Assembly (NCBI GenBank): GCA_907165135.1
Contig: OU015567.1
Location: 13,397,001 to 13,461,000, forward strand
Direction of reading: 5' to 3'
Source: Oikopleura dioica
Lineage: Eukaryota; Chordata; Appendicularia; Copelata; Oikopleuridae
Length of the DNA stretch: 64,000 nt
The translations under genes were made by a program, and so were the position numbers. The notes under the pieces are model-generated. The model was not told where the DNA came from. It saw only the letters and a list, made by a program, of their open reading frames with translations, and did no database searches. Shown one piece after another: positions 22,390 to 33,304 of the stretch. Positions within the stretch are counted from its first letter, which is position 1, and each line of letters starts with the position of its first letter.

Positions 22390-25300
22390 TTATATTTTAT
22401 TTAACTTATCAACAGATAAAAACATCCGACTCAGCATTGTCTTCGAGGACTTGTGCGCAGCGCGGGTTGACACGCAATCCGAATGCTGCTTCGTCGAAAG
22501 ATTAGAAGGGCACGATTTCGGATGCCAAGGATGGAACAGCCCCGGATCAATCGCTCGGGCAACGGAAGCCCCTTTCTTGACTAGATTCTCGAAGAAAGCG
22601 ATGTCTTCTCCTCCCCATCCTTTCAAAAACTTGTCGAAACCGACCGTCTTCGAGAAGGTTCTTTTGCTCATCGCTGCCATGCCGAACGAAAATGATCTCC
22701 AAAATCCATTCTCTTCCATCTGCGCCGTTGAATTACCATTTTCATATTGAGAGAAGAAAATTGGAAAATATGCATTGTCTAAAATTGATTCGAATCGAAT
22801 TAATTCTTTCATCAAAAATAACCTTTTGCAAGGAATCTAATCCTTCTTATAGATTCTCTGTTTACGACGAGATCAACATCGCAGATGAAGAAAACATCCT
22901 CTTCCTTGAGGAGATTGATTCCATGATTGAGGCAGCGGCCACGTGCGAATGGCTCACCACATTCAATTACGGAAATTCGTCTTTCAAACAGCTCTCAAGC
23001 ATGATTTTACAATACTGATCTTGTTTTTGTCTAGAGCGTTTCCTTGGGCCAAGAGTATCCAGGCCGAAAAAGCCAAGATTTTGTCGTATTTTTGCCACTG
23101 TGTCTTGGATAAAAAGCAGCATCGTAATTTACTATAACTAGCTTTCTATTAATAAAAAAGTTCGTTCTAAAGTGCCTCCTCAGAAAAAGAGACACGTCTG
23201 ACATTTATCCCATTACTTCGCTCTGATTTCCCCCCACTGCTATGATCAGATTAAGATTCTTCTCATCTTTCACCAGCTCGCTCCAGTTCTCCAGAAACCT
23301 GTTTAAATTTTCCGCTCTTCCGCTGACTGGCGTAATGAACGTCAGCTTCTTTTGGTAATCAACCGTCACGTGACGTGCAATCAGATCTGCTGCCTTCATT
23401 TTCAGAATGAGGTGGCTTCCCCTTGAAGTTGCTTGCATGAGCATTTTTCCAGCGCTAGAAAATGAACGCTGTGATTTTGAGAGAGTTCAATTTACAACAC
23501 CATGAGCTTTAGAACTCATGAATTTGATCACAAGACCTGCTCTGAGCTGATGACATCAGACCAGATTTCACGGATTACGCAAAAATGGAATTCAATTATT
23601 CGCTTACGGCCTTCTTCAAAGATAAAGAATTTTCAAAGAAAAAATCGACTTCTTGTACTTTTTTAGAGATTTTATAATAAACTTTCTTAAATTTTCAGAA
23701 AATTACTAAAAATCTATTTTTGATGAATTTGATGAAACATGAAAAGGATGAATAGTTCTCAAAATATTATTTCAAATTTTTTTCTAAAATATTAAAAAAG
23801 TCGAAATAGAGCTTCATTTGCCCAAGAGCTTCATCTCCCCAAGAGCTTCATTTGCCCAGGCTGGGGAGATGAAGCTCTTGGGGAGATGAAGCTCTGGGGA
23901 GATGAAGCTCTTGGGCAAATGAAGCCTACCCAATTTTTCGCTACCTTGATGTGCAAACGGCGATTGAACGCTCTCCAGATTTCGCTCGATAACGACCAAG
24001 TGCTTTTCGGAAAGCAAGAATTTCTTCTTTTTCAGCAGAACTCAACGCCGTTCTAGGTTTGCCCTCCTGCCATGTATATTTGCTTACAGACAAGATCGTT
24101 TCCCACTTGCAATTGTTCATTTTCGCGATCGTGTCTTTCGTAGAAATAGTAAACACGTTTTCTTTCAGCTTTCTTTTGGATCGAATTGCGCGTTTTTGAG
24201 GTAAATTAAAGTAATGATAAGCAATTTTAGAGACCCAAAACGAAGATTTTAACAGGTCGATTTTCTTCTTGAGCGCCAGGATTTTGGCTTTCTGCGCTTT
24301 TAGCCGGATTTTGTACTGGATATCGGGAACCTTAAACATTGATAAGATAAAGATAGTCATACTTATTTTCGGTGAACTTTACCTTGACAGAGTGCATTGT
24401 GAGCGACTTCGAAACGATGATATTGTTTAGCTCGTTCTCAGGATCAGTAATTGGCTTTCGGGTCTCCTAACATGGTACTGTCAATAATTTTTTTATTGAA
24501 ACAGTTAGCATGGACATGAATGGGAACCCAATTTGGAAAAATTGAAAAGCAATATTTTTTTTTGAAAAAACTGATTCAACAATTTTGAGACGTTCCTCGG
24601 ATCCGCTTTCAACGTTTCGTCGCTGCTTAGACCAGTTTTGGAAGAAATACACCTGCAGGTCTTTCGAATTCTAGCGTCTTCATTAGTTGTTAATCAAATT
24701 TGAACCAACCGTGCAACTTATTCCCAAGTGCTTCCAAACGCATCTTCCGATCTCCACATCTTCATGCTCCGTCAGTAGCTCCTTCACACACGTCGTCAGA
24801 AAAGGTCGGACTTTCCTTATCAGCTCATTTGAAAACAGAACACCGGGCCCTCCCATGCAGTAAACCATCGAATCAGCGACATAATCAAGCGCGTTTCGTC
24901 CAAATCCTGCCCTCAAGTCCAGAACGGTACCTGCGGATAAAACGCGCCCTGGGAGACTGATAAGGCGAGCTTATCGAAAAAATATGCTCCGGCTGGAAAA
25001 TTGATAAAGAAAAGGTTTTTAGAAGGATAAAGATATAATTATAAGAATCAGCTGAATAAGAAATAGTTAAGATTAGAATAGACCACTGTACTAAATGAGT
25101 TTTTCTTCAAAATATTTTTAATCATGTAAAATGTTCAAATTATCTCTTATCGCTGGATTAATCTTAATTCTTGGGCCAGGATGAGCCGTTTTTCTTTATC
25201 TTATCAATCTAGTATTAATTGGTCGCTTATCAGAATTTTCAAAAAGACACGTCGAATGACGTAAATGTTCAAGTGGAACCAATGTCGTTGTTTTCGCTCA

Positions 25301-26237
25301 TCACACGCGAAAATTCGGAATTTACCGTGGCAAAGAATATTTTTTTGAAGATTGATCGTACTACTAAGTTCAAGACTGATTGCCTGGGTTGCCGATCATC
25401 AAGGGCTTGGTTGAGTTGAGACGCGCCTTCGAAAAGACAAATTAATCACGTGCTCGAGTCTTTGATTTTTTCCTACCAGAAACAAGTTGAGGTTCTCCCA
25501 CTGAATTACAGTGTCATCGTCAAGGCGGAGAAACCACTCATATTGATCGATGAGTTTGTCGTGGAAAAAAGCTTTCAAAGCGGATCTTAAACTTTTTCCA
25601 TCCTTTTTTTCATCCTCCCGCTTTTCAGTCAATCAATAATTGATAATTATCCGATCCTAACATTTTGAATGATTTTTTCTGAGGCGGATAGACGTGGTCA
25701 TCCACATCTGCCATCGAAATTGTATTGAAGCCGGGTTCCGGTTTGGAAAAGAAAAGTACATCCACGTCATTTCTATCTTAAAATATATGCGTTAAAATCT
25801 TAGAAAACGGCCCACCAAAGCAGTTTAAAACAACCCAGACGATGCTTATCAGTCGACAATCTCCTTACCTAAATCCCTAAGCCAAGTGTCGCTAAAGGCC
25901 TTCACTCGCGTACGCAAGAATTCTGGCGTCGTCATAATTCCAATAACTGCACGTTTTTTCTTCGTTTCATCTGGTCTTTTGCTGATTTGCGAGACATTGC
26001 CAGGATAGAGTTTTTCACCGGAAATATTTGGCTTTGGTTGATTTTGCTTTAAATAATTTTCGACGCAGGCACTTTGGAAAAATAACAAATTGCCTTTCTT
26101 AGGTGAAGAAAACGTGGCTACGCAGTTTTAAAAATGCCTTGCAAAAGTACTGATAAGGCTTAATTCTAGCTTTTCACCTCTCCTAGCGCATAACCAAGTA
26201 TAATGCCAATAAAGAAATTCGCTTCTCTGAAAACCAT
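22390..26237 (-). CDS. Chondroitin sulfate synthase-like glycosyltransferase
   Basis: Starts at 26237 with a signal anchor (ANFFIGIILGYALG), a type II Golgi layout. Successive minus-strand exons carry recognisable blocks of the CHSY/CHPF family. IGIMTTPEFLRTRVKAFSDT (26.0 kb) comes first, then YEWFLRLDDDTVIQWENL with the DDD metal motif (25.5 kb), CMGGPGVLFSN and HEDVEIGRCVW (24.8 kb). These form the N-terminal GT31 domain. Then come LTFITPVSGRAENLNRFLEN (23.3 kb), VFFICDVDLVVNRE with the second DXD motif (22.9 kb), and FDKFLKGWGGEDIAFF and PGLFHPWHPKSC (22.5 kb) of the second GT domain. The enzyme polymerises GlcA-GalNAc repeats in the Golgi. Both metal motifs are present, favouring an active enzyme over CHPF. 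One join near 23.0 kb could not be resolved. Confidence 0.88.
23812..23926. repeat. Short-unit tandem array folded as a perfect hairpin
   Basis: Units of about 17-20 bp (AAGAGCTTCATYTSCCC) are repeated three times in one direction and then about four times in the reverse complement, meeting at CCCAGGCTGGGG. It lies in an intron of the chondroitin synthase gene. The transcript would fold into a long stem. Confidence 0.85.
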
Positions 26238-26490
26238 TTTTTCTTTCTTCAATGCAGCAATAAAAAACAGCCAGGTACTATTTTTTTCGCGAGTTTATTT
26301 TTCGAGTGCTTTATTTATTTTATTCAAACTTTGGCGCCTTTTCAGAAAGATTAACAGCTTGAATGAAAAGATCAAAAAATGTGTCTTTTTTCTCAATTTT
26401 TTTTTCTCATAAAATGAACTTTGCTTTTGAGTCGGAAGTTTCGAGCTTTGATTTTCTGTTGGACTTGGAGGAGGCTGGAAGAGGCTTGTA

Positions 26491-29470
26491 CTAGAGTTGT
26501 ATTTCGGTAAAGAGGTTAATGTCAAAATTATCAGGTACCTTTTTGGCTGAACTAATCGCTAGTGCGCTTTGAACATGCTTCACTCTCCCGGAAGTCTTCC
26601 ACCTGCATCGCTGGAAAACATCACATGAAAGTTTTACAAGCGCGAACAGATTCAACCCGAGAAATAATCCCACAGTGCCGCCTAAATCCGAGAGGAAATC
26701 GACGACAGTATATGTTGCTTTTTCAACGAGAATCATGTCTTGCTCGGCTAGTTGAATGATCATTGTGGCGTGCTCGGTGATTGTTTTTTGCTCGCCGGCG
26801 TGAATGTCAGCGTACTAAGTTTTCGAGTTCTGAATGGGTTAGTAGAAGTCTTTGTGTTCTCGACGAACTCTTTCCTGGATTGATTTCTGATGAAACTGAT
26901 TCTGCAAGCATTGCGGTAAGCACTCTTTATTGTAGTTTTTTAAGCTATTGGGAAGAAGATTGTTTTGTTAATTGAACCATTCCTGATCCCATTCGAGGCA
27001 CTTCCCGCCAGACGTCAATGTGCTTCGCCGCGCAAGTCGCATGAGCTAGGAAATTGCACGGCTTGCTTTCGCAAGGATTTTACGTCAATGAGCGTTGTTA
27101 ATTTAGAAAATACAATTAACAGGGCTCTGGGTGGAATCCTTGCCATTTAGTGTAATTTGAAAGGAGTCTCGTGACTGAAATAAGCCCGCCGATGTAATCT
27201 CATTTCGGTTGTGAAATGTCTTCTGTGAACTTTGAACAGCAGCTGGTGAATAAACCAGCTCAGTTCTTTTAATGCAATTTTGTTATTTAATCAAGGCTTT
27301 CTTTGTTTTCTCGCTCAAAAATAAACTGAAATTCTTCGAAAATTACGCGAGCAGTGAAAATTGAATTTACCTTCTTTTAATTTATCCCTTTTCTCCCCCG
27401 ATAGGATTGAATAAAAAATTCAATTTACAATGAAAATTTTTAAGAGGACATTTTCCTGGATAGCATTCGCATTCGCGGCAGAGAGTTTTAACCAGAGAGG
27501 CATACTGGCATTTGACCATACTGTAAGGATTTTGAGGAGTGTTCGGAATGCATTTTGTGTGCTTAAATTATCATTATTGCTATTTTGATAAATGAATTTT
27601 TAGACAGATAATTCATCACTTTAATGGTGGCCTCGAAAAGTGTGCGTTGGAAATGGTCAACAATCCCTTGGGATAGATAACAGAGCAGATAAAAGAAGAA
27701 AGAACTTTTTTTCTATGAAAAAAATGAAAGTTTTTACTTTGAATATTTTTTCTGCCAGTTTTGCTAACGGATTCATTATGAGGTAACGATATTTTGAGAA
27801 TCTCTACATTCTGTGTTCTAGTACTCCTCCTGAAGACATTGTCGACTACTGGGACAAGAATAACCTCTTCGACGACAGGCACCCTTTTGAGTTCGGGGAA
27901 ATGCCGACCAAACTGCACTCGTTGCTTCATTTTAAGGATTTTGTCGATAGAAAAGGAACCGAGCTAGACAACCCTGCATACTTCTTTTTCAACATCTGAG
28001 TATGAATAAACTCACCGGATCTCCGAGAAATGTCTGTTGAACATTTTGAACTGAAATAATTGGCGTCAATCTGGAGCTGAGGTAGACTGAGTGGCCGGGA
28101 ATGAACATTTCCGTCTCTGGGTGCTGGTAGTGAACGTTGAAGCCTTGCATAACGCCGTTCCATCCAAAAGTGGCGTCCGACTCATTTTGCGCTAGAATCG
28201 TTGAGTGATGTAGAGACAACAGTAGATTTACCAAATGTTATGCTGAGACGAGCTCGTCCCTGGCTGTTAATTTGCTCCGAACTGTTGTACATCAGACAGT
28301 AGCCATAAAGAGTTGACTTGAAAAGATTTGAATATAGCATTATGTACCGGTTATCGGAACGTACCACGAATTTCCATGTAAATTTGCAGTCAGCATAATT
28401 AAAATCGCATCCGAGAATGCTGTACCGCGGCCTCGTTTTTCGGAAAAAGTCGGACAATCTCAAACTTGCGAGTTCAGTCCTAAACGAATCCAGGTTAATT
28501 GGCAATATATTTCAAACATAATTTAAGAAATCAGATTGCTTGCCTTAATAGAATTTAGCTCGATTGGATTAACTAGTAGCTTTCGTTTTTACCGCGCGTT
28601 CATGTCGCTCCTCAAATCATCCTTTCTTTTCGTCGTTTAGGTTAATTACAAACGAAATTATTTACGAGAAGACAAAACAAAATTAAATAACGCGTCAATA
28701 TAAAAAGTAGCTGCGTATAGTTAGAAGCCTCACTCATACCCAGTTTCATGCTATACTTCATTTAAAAATCAATTTTTGAACGGTTGCTATTACAGAAAAT
28801 AGGACTCCTTATTCTGTGAAATGAAATAATTAAGCGGTAATAGCTCGAATCGACAAAAAAATCGACAAATAATTAAAATTTTTGGTATATTTTTTTTCTG
28901 AAATCTGATTGGCCGAATGCGGACATCTGATTGGTGGAAAATTAGACCAAAATTTAGGTCGTTATTGTCGCAAATTTGTCGATTTCTGCCTCTTCCCAAA
29001 TATACCAAATATGGTAGGTATAATTCCCAGGGAGAAAATATTGACTTTTACCCCGAAAGATAATTTTTACAAGAAAAGTGAGTGGAATTCCAACTCTCTT
29101 ATAACACGCTTACCACACTTCAGTCTCATTCAAACGTAGGGATTTTTCAACATCTTCTTTTTGCTCCTGTTTGCTTAAATAAGGGGCATAAATAGAGACA
29201 TGCAAATGTACGTATACTTGGATCTCCCGTCGACTTTTTGAAAACCGCCGTAAAATATTCTGATCCAAGCAGGAGAAATCGCCGGAAAGTTTTTCTGCAA
29301 TCTATTTGCGGGTCATTTTTGGCAAGTTCAAAGTTGGTTTGACAAATTGAAAGACCCGTAATTAGAAAGTGAGTGCTGAGATTGACTGCAAACGTAGATA
29401 TTGGGAAAGCGACGACTTCCGGTTTTAGTTTTCTGCTCTTGAACGATCTTTTCAAAGGTTTTTTCGTGAT
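26491..29470 (-). CDS. DEG/ENaC (amiloride-sensitive) sodium channel, 5' end unresolved
   Basis: The C-terminal exon (26491 to about 26810) has the family hallmark before and in the second membrane helix: VDFLSDLGGTVGLFLGLNLF. Moving upstream on the minus strand, cysteine-rich extracellular exons follow: SKPCNFLAHATCAAK (27.0 kb), CQYASLVKTLCRECECYPG (27.5 kb), ESDATFGWNGVMQGF with MFIPGHSVYLSS (28.1 kb), RPRYSILGCDFNYADC and GYCLMYNSS (28.4 kb), and FPNIYVCSQSQHSLSNYG (29.4 kb), which fits the region just after the first membrane helix. The protein would be a trimeric cation channel of the plasma membrane. The first membrane helix and start codon are probably further right, around or beyond the TTAA element at 29737, and were not identified. 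Confidence 0.83.
28845..29000. repeat. Short dispersed repeat, copy 1
   Basis: A block starting GCTCGAATCGACAAAAAAATC and ending GTCGCAAATTTGTCGATTTC is repeated imperfectly at 29512-29672. Both copies contain CTGATTGGCC and GAATGCGGACAT in the same order. Each copy has weak inverted ends (CGACAAAT against ATTTGTCG), like a small MITE. It lies in the DEG/ENaC gene region. Confidence 0.6.
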
Positions 29471-29511
29471 CAAGTAAGATTCTTAATTTTCAAAGCGTTT
29501 TATGGGGAAGT

Positions 29512-29672
29512 GGCTCGAATCGACAAAATAATTGCGACAAATAATTCGAATTCTGCAAAAAAAATTTTTCAAAAATCTGATTGGCCTACCGACCGAATGC
29601 GGACATTTCCAAAGTTTTACCAAAATTTCGGATGAAATTGTCGCATTTTTTGACGATTCGTGCCTCCTCTTA
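29512..29672. repeat. Short dispersed repeat, copy 2
   Basis: Imperfect direct copy of 28845-29000, with GGCTCGAATCGACAAAATAA at the left and TCGCATTTTTTGACGATTC at the right. Confidence 0.6.
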
Positions 29673-29736
29673 TTTGCTTATTCTTTCCAGGGAACAGCAT
29701 TTTAAACCCTTGTCGAAGGATAATTTGTATACTTAA

Positions 29737-30486
29737 GGATATAGCCTATGAAATTGAACTTTCATAGCGCCTAAATGCGACGTCGGATCATTTTGTTTCA
29801 AGCGCAATCCTATCTAAACATGTACGCAGAACTTGATTCTGGTACTTTTTTAAAAATTTTCATTTGAATTTTTCTCTGTAGAGCGTTTTGAAATCTTACG
29901 ATCGCGATTCCTCGAAATTTTTACATTAAATCGGTCGAGTTTTTTTGATAGAAAAGTAATCTAGACCCTTATCTACAATATTGTGGGTTCGGTTTTCTCT
30001 TATCCCGTCAAAAACCGATTTTAGAGCTATTTCCGTGAGGCTTCCTCGGCGCGTGAATAGTGTAAAAAGCGCTGCGCTGGGTGCTCAATCTTTCGACTCC
30101 TCTTTCCCGAGAGAGTGCGCGCGTTTGAAAGAGCGCTCTGATTGGTTGGACCCAAAAAAGCGCGCATGGAAGAAAAACAGTAGCAAGAAAGAGGAAAACA
30201 CTAGAATGAAAATTTGGCCGAGTTTGATAATTTTTCAGCCACAATATTCTAGTTTAGCATCATGCTAATGCAGTCATTGGTTTAGTTTTAGCGATTTAAT
30301 GTAAATATTTCGAGAAATCGCGATCGTAAGATTTCAAAACGCTCTACAGAGAAAAACTAAAATGATTTTTTTTTTAAATACCAGAATCGAGTTCTGCGTA
30401 CATTTTTAGATAGGATTGCGTTTGAAATAAAATCATCCGACGTCGCATTTAGGCGCTATGAAAGTTCAATTTCATAGGCTATATCC
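29737..30486. mobile_element. TTAA-flanked inverted-repeat DNA element (MITE-like), copy 2
   Basis: Left end GGATATAGCCTATGAAATTG begins right after TTAA (29733-29736). The right end is its reverse complement and is followed by TTAA (30487-30490). The arms match inward through GCGCCTAAATGCGACGTCGGA, the GTACGCAGAACT block and the CGATCGCGAT block, about 200-220 bp each. The middle of about 330 bp is not repeated and is GC-richer. Size (750 bp) and target site are like the element at 3339-4090, but the terminal sequence differs, so these are two families that use the same target. No transposase inside. Confidence 0.85.
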
Positions 30487-30490
30487 TTAA

Positions 30491-31486
30491 CATAATCGCT
30501 CCATCCAGAATAAAATGTGACGATGAAACCCTAAAAATTTAAAGGCATTCCAAAATCGTTCAATAAAGAATTAATTCATACAGCGATCCAAACTCCTGCG
30601 ATGAAGCTCTTTTTTGAAAAGCTGCCAATACTCGACCCCTCTAACATTTCTTCTTTTACAAATAAAAATGGTGAATCGTCAAGAAAGAAAAAAAAGTTTG
30701 AATAAAAAAGGAGGGTTTGCTCATCTAGTCGCCCTTTTACTGAATAATAAATAGCCTTGTGTCAGAAAAGCCAGGAACTATCAAAAGACTGCTAATGATA
30801 TTAGCCATTTATTTTCCTTCTGTAAGCCACAATCAGCATTTTCTGGAAGTCTAAAAACGTCGATAAACAGGTTCTTACAGGCAGAAAACGGGACTTCTAT
30901 TCAACCAACGTGTTGACGGCGAAACATGCTTGCATGTACATTGGTTGTGGTGATGTTTCCAGAGCCAGACACGGTTTTGTAAATTCAGACAGGCAGATTA
31001 TCCTCATCAACTTATGTTAAACTAGCACGAGTTGTTTCACATGGACGTTTTCTTTTTCAATTTTTGACTGAGCTTAACCCTGTCTCGAGCAAAACACCAG
31101 TGGTAGACCATGAAACAGGGACTCTTTCGCCAAATATCATGACCGTTGAAATAGAGACCTCTAAGAAGTATTTCCGCCTAAAAATAAGCCCCCCTTATTT
31201 TCTTATATTTGATATTATTTCTGTTTTTAGATCATCTGAATCGCTAGACCTGGTTGGTTCCTTAACGACTTTTTTCCCGTAAGGCAATTCGTCAAACAGA
31301 ACTAAAATAAATATTGTCTTTTTCGGGAGAAAAAATAATGATAGAGATAACCACGAATTGTTCGGCCGAGTTGACTAAATTTCTTGGTAGCCCCAAGGAA
31401 CTTGAATCGTGCGCTGGAAAGACGTGTTGGATCGCTGTTTCTAAAGATGGCGGTGGTGTTATAAACGGAGCCATTGTTTTTGGTTC
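30491..31486 (+). other. Possible exons interrupted by the retroelement insertion
   Basis: Plus-strand open frames at 31064-31210 and 31314-31486 look protein-like (ELTKFLGSPKELESCAG, CWIAVSKDGGGVINGAIVFG) but could not be joined in a secure exon chain. The second one runs straight into the left LTR at 31487. If the retroelement and one target copy are left out, its frame would stop about five codons into the right flank. I do not recognise the product. Confidence 0.35.
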
Positions 31487-31864
31487 CGTTGAACTTTCCC
31501 TGCTATAGATACAGAAACTCGAGATTCGGTCCGGGTTTCCCCGTTTATTATGCGTGCACAGTTTCCAAGGGTACAGTCGAGCGGTCCAAGCGGTCTTCTG
31601 CGGATGGATTGGCTAACGGGCGGTACTGAACCTAAAGTTCCGTTAGTACTGGTCGGGACAGTTCTCTTTAATCAAGGTCGGGCCTAGCCTCAGGATTCCT
31701 GAGCTCCTACCTCGCCGGATCTCGGTGCGAGTCTGGCGAATCCAAACTGCACCTGGTCAGCGCGATAGTGGCCTTTCCTAAGGGCGAGTCGCCGACTCCC
31801 CTATTACTCGTCAAGGGACCGCTGTCCTTGGCAGCTGTCTCCGAGACTGGGTATCACCCTTAAC
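31487..31864 (-). repeat. 3' LTR of the retroelement
   Basis: Read in the plus direction it starts CGTTGAACTTTCCCTGC and ends TATCACCCTTAAC. It looks identical to the copy at 45017-45394. The ends do not show the usual TG...CA but have a short inverted GTT...AAC. Confidence 0.92.
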
Positions 31865-31866
31865 GT

Positions 31867-31878
31867 CCCCCTTCTTTA
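31867..31878 (-). other. Polypurine tract
   Basis: On the minus strand the sequence AAAGAAGGGGG lies two bases from the 3' LTR, where plus-strand DNA synthesis of LTR elements is primed. Confidence 0.8.
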
Positions 31879-31890
31879 CCTGAAATGCCA

Positions 31891-33233
31891 TTATCGTCGA
31901 TGGCCGCCTCTGTGGCCCCATCGTTTCTTTGCTCGTGGTTCGTCCCCTCTTCGGTCTTGGGCTTGTCTTTTGTACCCTGGGTGGTCAGGCGTGGTCGAGA
32001 ACCCGTTCTGCCGATACTCGATGTTAGAGCGTCCTCCGGTCATTACTGACCAGTCTCGCATGAAGTTTGGAAGTCGGTTGCTGCGACGGACTTCCCCGTT
32101 ATCCATGGTGAAGGCACGCAACCGGCCATTGTCCCCGACGGTGACGAGGTTGGTTCGTTGATAGTTGTCGAAGGTGGCTATGCGCGAGATTCGCTTCAAA
32201 TCCGATTCTCTCGTGAGAAAATCGTAAAGGCTATTAAGCCTCCATCGGTCTACTGTGAGTAGGGCGTCGCGATAGTTCTTCATTTTCTCCGCGTTCTCGT
32301 TAATCGCGTCACGGGTGGCTTCCGCCCATTCCAATACTTCAGCTGTTCCGCCCTCGGTTGGATAGTTATCGACCTGAAACACAAGGTAAATCAGCTGTGA
32401 CCAACTTGGTTCGTTTTACCTTCCCATTTAAGGACATCTCCGCGAGAAAATTGTCATAAGCGTCCACTGCAAACTGTGCGATTTGCGAACAGGTCACTTC
32501 CGAGCTTTTTCCTTGATAAGCTTTTCGACTGCCGCGAGAGAGTCCATATCTTGGAATACGACTCTTGTGCCCGTCTCTCCGGTGAAGCCGACTGCGTAGA
32601 CGAATCGTACGTGGAGGACAAATCCCTGCATTTCCGGCGGCCCCTTCAGCGTCAAGGCGAACAACTCCTTCTGCGCCCAGTTCAGGAGAGCAGCGAATGG
32701 AGGCGAAACAGGCAAATGCACTCGCTATAATTGCAAGGTAAAATTAAGTCCGTTTTTGCCAAACTTACGTTCTCTGGTAGAGCGCATACTCCTCTGTCCA
32801 CTTCGCTCATTCTAGTCATCCATCGGTCTAGATATTCGAGGAATTCTTTAACCTCCGGTTTCGATCTAACTTTGCCGACGAAGCTGAGTTGTTCAAATTC
32901 TCGCATGAAGCTTCCGGGTCGGATTCCCGCTTTTAACTTGAGGATGATCGCGTCGTCCTTCGAGTCGGAGCGTTGTTGTTCCAATTCGGCAATCTGAGAT
33001 TTAGATGCCAATTTATTTTCGTCGATTTGATCCTCGACTTCGAGAAAGCTTGGCAGGAAGCCAGCTTTCGAGGCCGAGCCGTTATTGGCTGCGGTGGATG
33101 ACTCATCCATTTTTTGCGACTCATCCTTGTCGGGAGTTTCTGGAGCTCCGGAGTTTTCTTCGGCGATTTTTACGTCGCTCATTTTAGCCGCCAGTGATTG
33201 GTTCGCTGTGGTTGGTTTCCCGACAAAGACCAT
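31891..33233 (-). CDS. Retroelement accessory gene M1: intron-containing, RG-rich basic C-terminus
   Basis: Sense-oriented with Gag-Pol, in the place where env sits in retrovirus-like elements. Exon 1 (33233 to about 32768, or start at 33180) encodes an acidic Ser/Glu-rich N-terminus and then a helical part (FEQLSFVGKVRSKPEV). A roughly 50-bp GT-AG intron leads to an exon with VHLPVSPPFAALLNWAQKE. A 46-bp intron near 32397-32440 leads to the last exon, which ends in a strongly basic tail (RAKKRWGHRGGHRR). Between the second and third exons the frame changes by one base around 32490: an in-frame stop after EKLIKEKARK, with the next frame open. No signal peptide or membrane segment. The acidic head and basic Arg/Gly tail resemble RNA-binding or nucleocapsid-type proteins, but I recognise no family. 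Confidence 0.6.
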
Positions 33234-33304
33234 GATTCAACCGTCTAAAAGTGATATTTTTTAGAGAAGCTGAGGAGCTGAGGCATGTCCGCACGAATTC
33301 TGCA
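33234..33304. promoter_or_regulatory. Putative divergent promoter in the retroelement
   Basis: Only about 70 bp separate the start of minus-strand gene M1 (33233) and the first good ATG of plus-strand gene A (33305). If both are transcribed separately they must share or overlap a control region here, or one starts in the other gene's first exon. No TATA box is clear, so the call rests on gene arrangement only. Confidence 0.35.
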
